NCBI RefSeq assembly: GCF_000577335.1
Contig: NZ_CBYL010000035.1
Coordinates: 1 to 35,835, forward strand
DNA from: Faecalispora jeddahensis
Lineage (GTDB): Bacteria > Bacillota > Clostridia > Oscillospirales > Acutalibacteraceae
Reading direction: 5' to 3'
Length of the DNA stretch: 35,835 nt
Position 1 is the stretch's first letter; each line of letters starts with the position of its first letter. The translations under genes were made by a program, and so were the position numbers. Positions 31,128 to 35,835 of this stretch are shown here, one piece after another. The notes under the pieces were generated by a model. That model had not been told where the DNA came from. It worked only from the letters and a program-made list of their open reading frames with translations, and did not search any database.

Positions 31128-32057
31128 ATGTCACTGGACACGCTGATTGAAAAGATCATCGAAAAGCAAAACCCTACCGTTGCGGGACTGGACCCCAAGC
31201 TGGAGTATATTCCCCGCTTTCTTCGGGAAGAATCCTACGCGAAATACGGCAAAACATTGGAGGGCGCAGCCGACGCGGTGCTGCGCTTTAACTGCGCTCT
31301 GATCGACGAGCTGGCCCCCATTGTGCCTGCGATCAAGCCCCAGTGCGCCTACTATGAAGCGCTCGGCTGGCCGGGAATGCGCGCGCTGGCCGAAACGATG
31401 GATTACGCCCGCGAACGGGGACTGTTCGTCATCACCGACGGCAAGCGCAACGATATCGGCACCACCATGGAGGCGTACGCCAACGCGCACCTGGGCAAAA
31501 CAGATGTGGACGGCGAGCGGCTGACCACCTTTGCGGGCGACGCGCTGACGGTGAACGCATACCTCGGCTCCGACGGAATCAAGCCCCTGCTTGGTTTATG
31601 TAAACAAGAGGATAAGGGCATTTTTGTCCTTGTGAAAACCTCGAACCCCTCCTCCGGCGAGCTGCAGGATCAGCAGCTGAAAAACGGAAAATCCGTCTAT
31701 TACCAGATGGGCGTGATGTGCGAACAGTGGGGCGAGCTGCTGCCCGGCGCATATGTGTATTCGGGCGTCGGCGCGGTAGTGGGCGCCACCTACCCCGAAC
31801 AGCTGCGCGAGCTGCGCATTGAATTCCCCCACACGTTCTTCCTTGTACCGGGCTACGGCGCACAGGGAGGCGGCGCGGACGACGTAGCCCCGGCCTTCGA
31901 CGCCTCGGGCCTCGGCGCGGTGATCAACGCTTCCCGCAGCATTCTGTGCGCGTGGCAGAAGGAAAACGCCCCCGAACAGGAGTTCGCAAAGGCCGCCGCA
32001 AGGGAAGCCGTACGCATGCGTGACGCGATTACCACAAGAATCGGGAGGATCGGATAA
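31128..32057 (+). CDS. pyrF: Orotidine 5'-phosphate decarboxylase, type 2
   Basis: The 309-residue enzyme makes UMP from OMP. VAGLDPKLEYIPRF and VITDGKRNDIGTTM (catalytic Asp104, Lys106, Asp109) identify it; the insertions and about 300-residue length place it in the longer type 2 subfamily, unlike the roughly 230-residue Bacillus enzyme. GGAGGAG precedes ATG 31128. pyrK starts 5 bp after its stop, so they are translationally close. Confidence 0.96.
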   Translation: MSLDTLIEKIIEKQNPTVAGLDPKLEYIPRFLREESYAKYGKTLEGAADAVLRFNCALIDELAPIVPAIKPQCAYYEALGWPGMRALAETMDYARERGLFVITDGKRNDIGTTMEAYANAHLGKTDVDGERLTTFAGDALTVNAYLGSDGIKPLLGLCKQEDKGIFVLVKTSNPSSGELQDQQLKNGKSVYYQMGVMCEQWGELLPGAYVYSGVGAVVGATYPEQLRELRIEFPHTFFLVPGYGAQGGGADDVAPAFDASGLGAVINASRSILCAWQKENAPEQEFAKAAAREAVRMRDAITTRIGRIG

Positions 32058-32062
32058 CGCCT

Positions 32063-32833
32063 ATGAAATATGATACGATGCAGTGCGAAATCATCTACCG
32101 CAAGCAGCCCGCGCCGGGAATCCACGACTGGATTGTGGATGCGGAGGACTTTGCCCACGCGGCAAAGCCGGGGCAGTTCGTGCATGTGCTGGTGCCGGGC
32201 AAAACCCTGCGCCGCCCCATCTCGATCTGCGACATCGACGCGGAGAACGGCACCCTGCGCCTGGTCTTTCAGGAGCGCGGCGAAGGTACCGCGATGCTGG
32301 GGCAAAAGCGCCTGGGCGACTTTGTCGACCTGCTGGCCCCGCTGGGCAACGGCTTTGAACTCGGCGACACCAGCCGCCGGGCGCTGTTCGTCGGCGGCGG
32401 GATCGGTGTGCCCCCGCTGCTCGCGGCGGCAAGACCATTCGGTCAAAATGCCACAGTAATCCTCGGCTTTCGCAATCAGGAATCGGTGATTCTGGCGCGC
32501 GACTTTGCGCTGGCGGGCTGTCGGGTATTCATCGCGACGGACGACGGGAGCATGGGCTTCCACGGTACGGTAGCGGACTGCGCGCGCCAGTACGCGGCGG
32601 AAACCGACGTTCTCTTTGCCTGCGGCCCGAAGCCGATGCTGAAAGCGCTCGGCGCTCTGGCGGAGGAACAGAATATCCCCGCCCAGTTTTCGCTGGAGGA
32701 GCGCATGGCCTGCGGTGTGGGCGCGTGCCTTGGCTGCGCCTGCAAAATCCTGCGCGACGGCAAAGAAGTCTATGGCCATGTCTGTAAGGACGGCCCCGTC
32801 TTTGACAGCCGCAGTATTGTTTGGGAGGAATAA
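32063..32833 (+). CDS. pyrK: Dihydroorotate dehydrogenase electron transfer subunit
   Basis: The 256-residue ferredoxin-reductase-like subunit binds FAD (RPISICDID region), NAD (GGGIGVPPLL) and a 2Fe-2S cluster near the C-terminus (ACGVGACLGCACKI, then HVCKDGPVF: four cysteines). It passes electrons from PyrD to NAD+. Its gene lies between pyrF and pyrD, 3 bp from the latter, which marks a class 1B dihydroorotate dehydrogenase. Confidence 0.96.
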   Translation: MKYDTMQCEIIYRKQPAPGIHDWIVDAEDFAHAAKPGQFVHVLVPGKTLRRPISICDIDAENGTLRLVFQERGEGTAMLGQKRLGDFVDLLAPLGNGFELGDTSRRALFVGGGIGVPPLLAAARPFGQNATVILGFRNQESVILARDFALAGCRVFIATDDGSMGFHGTVADCARQYAAETDVLFACGPKPMLKALGALAEEQNIPAQFSLEERMACGVGACLGCACKILRDGKEVYGHVCKDGPVFDSRSIVWEE

Positions 32834-32836
32834 CGC

Positions 32837-33748
32837 ATGGCAGATTTGAAAGTAACCGTTGCCGGGGTGGAATTCCAGAATCCGCTGATCGCGGCCTCCG
32901 GCACCTTTGGCTTCGGCCACGAATACCTGGAGTTTTTCCCGCTCTCCACGCTCGGCGGCATCTCCTGCAAGGGGATCACACTAAAAGAACGCGCGGGCAA
33001 TCCCCCGCCGCGCATTGCGGAAACGCCCGGCGGCATGCTCAACGCGGTTGGACTGCAGAATCCCGGCGTCGACACCTTTATGGAAAAGGATCTGCCGTGG
33101 CTCTCTCAGCAGGGAACGCGGATTATCGCCAATATTGCGGGCAACACCCCGGCGGAATACTGCGAAATGGCGGAGCGCCTTTCCGACACCGCCGTTGATA
33201 TGATCGAGCTGAACATCTCCTGCCCGAACGTAAAACAGGGCGGCGTGCACTTCGGCACCTCCTGCGCCGGAGTGGAGGACATCACCGCGCAGGTGCGCAG
33301 GTTCTGCAAAAAGCCGCTGATGGTGAAGCTTTCCCCGAACGTTGCGGATATCGGCGACATCGCCGCCGCGGCCGAAAGTGCCGGAGCCGACGCGATTTCT
33401 TTGATCAACACGCTGACCGGAATGCGCATCGACATCAAAACCCGCAGGCCCATCCTGCACAACAACACGGGCGGGCTTTCCGGCCCGGCAGTGTTCCCGG
33501 TCGCCGTGCGCATGGTTTGGCAGGCCGCCGCAAGGGTGAACATCCCGGTGGTCGGCATGGGCGGCATCTCCACCTGGCAGGACGCGGTCGAAATGCTGTT
33601 GGCGGGCGCTACCGCGCTGCAGATCGGCACCGTGTTTTTCAGTGATCCAAAAGCGCCCCTGCATATTTTGAAGGGGCTGAACGAATATATGCAGCAGAAC
33701 GGAATTTCTTCCGTAACGGAATTGACCGGCGGCATCATGCCCTGGTGA
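32837..33748 (+). CDS. pyrD: Dihydroorotate dehydrogenase, class 1B catalytic subunit
   Basis: The 303-residue FMN protein oxidises dihydroorotate to orotate. ASGTFGFGHEY, GGMLNAVGLQNPG, and ELNISCPNVKQGG with the catalytic Cys129 (class 1 signature) are visible; NNTGGLSGPAVFPVAVRMVW and GMGGISTWQDAVEMLLAGA bind FMN phosphate. ATG 32837 follows GGAGGAA within the pyrK end. No pyrE or pyrB follows; the next gene is a phosphatase. Confidence 0.97.
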   Translation: MADLKVTVAGVEFQNPLIAASGTFGFGHEYLEFFPLSTLGGISCKGITLKERAGNPPPRIAETPGGMLNAVGLQNPGVDTFMEKDLPWLSQQGTRIIANIAGNTPAEYCEMAERLSDTAVDMIELNISCPNVKQGGVHFGTSCAGVEDITAQVRRFCKKPLMVKLSPNVADIGDIAAAAESAGADAISLINTLTGMRIDIKTRRPILHNNTGGLSGPAVFPVAVRMVWQAAARVNIPVVGMGGISTWQDAVEMLLAGATALQIGTVFFSDPKAPLHILKGLNEYMQQNGISSVTELTGGIMPW

Positions 33749-33770
33749 CGACAAAGAAAGGGAGCAGTGA

Positions 33771-34427
33771 ATGACCAGAGTGATCTTGATCCGCCATTGT
33801 GAGGCGGAAGGAAATGTAAAACAGATTTTTCAGGGGCACACGGATGCTCCAATTACCGAAAACGGGCGCCGTCAGCTGGAACTGCTGGCACTGCGCCTGC
33901 GCAACACCAAAATCGATGTGCTGTATTCCAGCCCGCTGGTGCGCGCGTATGAAACGGCTGTGGCGATCAACCAATACCACAACCTGCCCATTTTGCAGGA
34001 GCAGGGGCTGATGGAACTGGACGGCGGCGAATGGGAGGGCATTCCGTGGACGGACCTGCCCGAGAAATTCCCCGAAATGGCGGAAATCTGGTGGACGGCG
34101 CCGTACGAGTTCGTTTCTGAGCAGGGAGAAAGCATGCGGCAGATTTACGACCGCATCTGGGACACCGTGATGCGTCTGGTTCAGGAAAACCCCGGCAAAA
34201 CGATCGCTGTGACCAGCCACGGCTGCGCCATCCGCAATTTTCTCTGCCGCGCCGCGGGATGGCCGATCGAACAGCTCAACGATATGGACTGGAGCGATAA
34301 CACCGCGGTGAGCATTGTCGACTTTGACGAGGAGCGGAACGCCATCATCCGTCTGAAAAATGATGCTTCCCACCTGACCGGAGAGCCCACTTGCGCCGCT
34401 CCCCGCGACTGGACGCGGAAGAACTGA
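33771..34427 (+). CDS. Histidine phosphatase family protein (phosphoglycerate mutase-like)
   Basis: The 218-residue protein has MTRVILIRHCEAEGN at the N-terminus, with the phosphorylated His9; the family usually has RHG, here RHC. Further motifs are SSPLVRAYETA (Arg), MELDGGEWEG, and VTSHGCAIR with the second catalytic His. It could be a cobalamin-type, sugar or nucleotide phosphatase; the substrate cannot be told. GGGAG precedes the start, 22 bp after pyrD, so it is likely the last gene of the pyr unit. Confidence 0.9.
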   Translation: MTRVILIRHCEAEGNVKQIFQGHTDAPITENGRRQLELLALRLRNTKIDVLYSSPLVRAYETAVAINQYHNLPILQEQGLMELDGGEWEGIPWTDLPEKFPEMAEIWWTAPYEFVSEQGESMRQIYDRIWDTVMRLVQENPGKTIAVTSHGCAIRNFLCRAAGWPIEQLNDMDWSDNTAVSIVDFDEERNAIIRLKNDASHLTGEPTCAAPRDWTRKN

Positions 34428-34448
34428 CGATTGATAACTGGGCCGGGC

Positions 34449-34478
34449 AATTTTCCCGCGCCTTTGGCAAGAGAGAAT
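34449..34478. repeat. Degenerate intergenic palindrome (possible copy 7)
   Basis: The core CGCCTTTGGC is identical to copy 5, but the arms (TTTTCCCG and GAGAGAAT) have lost most pairing. Confidence 0.45.
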
Positions 34479-34537
34479 AGCGGCTTTGTGATACGCTTTT
34501 CAAAGACAGATTTTGATTTCAAACGGGAGGGCCTGCG

Positions 34538-34987
34538 ATGAAGATACTGGCAGTAGATTTGGGCAAGGCGCGCACCGGCCTTGCGATATGCGACGAGGGC
34601 GAGCTTCTGGCCAGCCCGCTTGCGGTGGTGCAGGAGCACAGCCCGGATCGCCTGTGCCAGGCCATAGCGGAAGCCGCGCAGGCACAGAAAGCAAAGCTGC
34701 TGGTGGTGGGCCTGCCGCGCAACATGGACGGCAGCGAAGGAGAAAGCGCCCAAAACGCCCGCGCGTTTGGGGCCAGGCTCGAGCAGGAAAGCGGCATTCC
34801 CGTTACCTTTTGCGACGAGCGCGGAACCACCATCACAGCGCACAATTACCTGAACGCGACCGACACGCGCGGCAAACGCCGCAAGGCCGTGGTAGACGCT
34901 GTGGCTGCTACCATCATTCTGGAGAATTACCTTACGTACCGTAAAAACCGGCGGACGGAGCCCGCCGACCCGCCGCAGGGCGGATGA
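34538..34987 (+). CDS. ruvX: Holliday junction resolvase-like protein RuvX/YqgF
   Basis: The 149-residue RNase H-fold nuclease begins MKILAVDLGKARTGLAICDE with the first catalytic Asp7; VVGLPRNMDGSEGESA is the conserved middle region, VTFCDERGTT carries the catalytic acidic pair region, and KAVVDAVAATIILENYL the last Asp. Family members act in 16S rRNA end processing or Holliday junction resolution. CGGGAGGG precedes ATG 34538. A 110-bp gap separates it from the phosphatase gene and a terminator follows at 35013. Confidence 0.93.
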   Translation: MKILAVDLGKARTGLAICDEGELLASPLAVVQEHSPDRLCQAIAEAAQAQKAKLLVVGLPRNMDGSEGESAQNARAFGARLEQESGIPVTFCDERGTTITAHNYLNATDTRGKRRKAVVDAVAATIILENYLTYRKNRRTEPADPPQGG

Positions 34988-35012
34988 AGCCCCTGTATAC
35001 CATATCATTTGG

Positions 35013-35053
35013 CACCTTATTTCGGCCAGTCAGGCCCGAAGTAAGGTGTTTTT
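35013..35053 (+). terminator. Terminator after ruvX
   Basis: CACCTTATTTCGG (35013-35025) pairs with CCGAAGTAAGGTG (35036-35048), 13 bp with one G-U, followed by TTTTT. Confidence 0.9.
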
Positions 35054-35138
35054 CATTTTAAATAAAGAGCGGGGCGTTCTGCGCCCTGATTGGCATCATA
35101 CAGCCATATTCCGCATAAAAATATTTTTTGAAACCTGC

Positions 35139-35167
35139 TTGACAATCAATTAAGACAAATGTAGAAT
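35139..35167 (+). promoter_or_regulatory. blaI promoter
   Basis: TTGACA (35139-35144), 17-bp spacer, TAGAAT (35162-35167). Confidence 0.85.
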
Positions 35168-35190
35168 ACGCATAAAGACATTTGTAGAAT
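35152..35190. promoter_or_regulatory. Two BlaI-type operator sites
   Basis: AAGACAAATGTAGAAT (35152-35167) and AAGACATTTGTAGAAT (35175-35190) are near-identical direct copies 23 bp apart. Each contains a GACA-NN-TGTA core close to the TACA-NN-TGTA dyad of BlaI/MecI operators. Site 1 covers the -10, site 2 the transcription start and leader, so the repressor would shut off its own gene. Confidence 0.8.
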
Positions 35191-35204
35191 TTGGAGGCAC
35201 AGCT

Positions 35205-35582
35205 ATGGGCGTGGTAAAAAGGCTCCCTGATGCGGAATTTGAAATTATGAAAGTGGTTTGGGCCAACCAGCCGCCCATCACGACCGGAATGGTTATGGAA
35301 CAGCTGGGGAAAGAGAAAGAATGGAAAGCGCAGACCATCCTGACGCTCATGCTTCGATTGGTGGAACGCGGCTTTCTCCGCACGGAAAAGAACGGGAAAG
35401 AGCGTACTTATTTTCCCCTGATCAGCAAGAAAGAATATCTGAAATTTGAAACCGGAGATTTTATGGAACGCTTTCACGGGAACTCGTTTACCAGCCTGGT
35501 TACCGCGCTGTATGACGGCAAGAAGCTGAAGGAAAGCGATCTTGACCAGCTGGAAGAGTGGCTGAAAGAAAAGAGGGATTGA
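35205..35582 (+). CDS. BlaI/MecI/CopY family transcriptional repressor
   Basis: The 125-residue winged-helix repressor has KRLPDAEFEIMKVVWANQPP, then VMEQLGKEKEWKAQTILTLM (recognition helix) and a C-terminal dimerisation/cleavage domain. Relatives repress beta-lactamase or related genes and are cleaved after antibiotic sensing by the partner BlaR1. TTGGAGG precedes ATG 35205. The BlaR1-like gene starts 2 bp after its stop. Which genes besides this operon it controls is not visible. Confidence 0.93.
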   Translation: MGVVKRLPDAEFEIMKVVWANQPPITTGMVMEQLGKEKEWKAQTILTLMLRLVERGFLRTEKNGKERTYFPLISKKEYLKFETGDFMERFHGNSFTSLVTALYDGKKLKESDLDQLEEWLKEKRD

Positions 35583-35583
35583 T

Positions 35584-35835
35584 ATGCGGGCTTTTCTGAC
35601 CACTTTACTGCAATGCTCCCTTTCCATGACGCTGGTAACGCTCGCCTATGCGGCGGTGCTTCCTCTTTTATCAAAACGGTACGCCGCAAAATGGCGGTAT
35701 CTGATCTGGCTGGTCATCGCAGTGGGATGGGTCATCCCTTTCCGCCCGCAGTTTGACCTGTTCCCCGTGCAGGAAACGCCGATCCCCGTGAACCCCGGGC
35801 CGCTGATTCCGCCGTTCGGCGGGTTCCTCCCACCC
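35584..35835 (+). CDS. BlaR1/MecR1-like M56 membrane peptidase, N-terminal part (cut by window edge)
   Basis: About 84 residues are visible: MRAFLTTLLQCSLSMTLVTL with a first helix, then AKWRYLIWLVIAVGWVIPFR with a second helix, and a Pro-rich extracellular stretch. This pattern (WRYLIWLVI...WVIPFRP) is typical of the N-terminus of M56 peptidases that act as antibiotic sensors. The HEXXH zinc site and any sensor domain lie outside the window. It is coupled to the repressor gene. Confidence 0.8.
   Translation, partial: MRAFLTTLLQCSLSMTLVTLAYAAVLPLLSKRYAAKWRYLIWLVIAVGWVIPFRPQFDLFPVQETPIPVNPGPLIPPFGGFLPP

Noticed and set aside
1-35835. CRISPR arrays, tRNA or rRNA genes, transposase or integrase genes
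   Set aside because: I looked for regularly spaced repeats, tRNA-like ends and typical motifs and saw none; a small or unusual tRNA could be missed by eye.

Overview
The window looks like a chromosomal segment of a spore-forming, moderately GC-rich Firmicute of class Clostridia (Oscillospiraceae/Ruminococcaceae-like). The grounds are spoVAC-spoVAD, a type III glutamine synthetase, a class 1B (PyrK/PyrD) dihydroorotate dehydrogenase, a BlaI/BlaR1-type pair, strong AGGAGG ribosome binding sites and SigA-type promoters with 16-18 bp spacers. The species call is inference.

Layout. 1-268 is the start of a MATE exporter (minus strand). 790-3085 is glnN with a near-consensus promoter and an intrinsic terminator placed inside its own leader. 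3271-12142 is a cello-oligosaccharide locus: on the minus strand lacI, solute-binding lipoprotein and two permeases; divergently a GH94 cellobiose phosphorylase and a GH1 beta-glucosidase. Sugar enters by ABC import and is split by phosphorolysis or hydrolysis in the cytoplasm; no transporter ATPase is encoded here. 12496-14515 holds a Ser-rich secreted/anchored protein of unknown function and an orphan amino-acid-type binding lipoprotein.

14618-16260 has no convincing protein gene but is the most structured part of the window: a candidate noncoding RNA with its own promoter and terminator (about 14721-14995), a second hairpin-rich stretch ending in a terminator (15001-15231), and a 0.9 kb element made of two diverged copies of one repeat in inverted orientation (15254-16160).

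16276-18400 (minus strand) encodes a ComEC-like metallo-beta-lactamase-fold protein, a small possibly HPr-like protein and an ABC ATPase. 18631-21795 encodes a phosphohexomutase, then spoVAC and spoVAD without spoVAE. 21905-23880 looks accessory: two small XRE regulators plus a stop-interrupted duplicate of one, a dyad operator/promoter, a 54-residue acidic protein and two tandem, related three-helix membrane proteins.

24000-28440 (minus strand) holds a DHCW-motif cupin, a decayed serA fragment, hom, and serC-serA. 28774-34987 (plus strand) holds a DUF218 protein, pyrC-pyrF-pyrK-pyrD, a histidine phosphatase and ruvX. The window ends with blaI and the start of a BlaR1-like gene, with two near-identical operator sites over the promoter.

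A family of short GC-rich palindromes recurs in intergenic regions, with six clear copies and one degenerate copy between 10728 and 34478. No tRNA, rRNA, CRISPR array or transposase gene was recognised.
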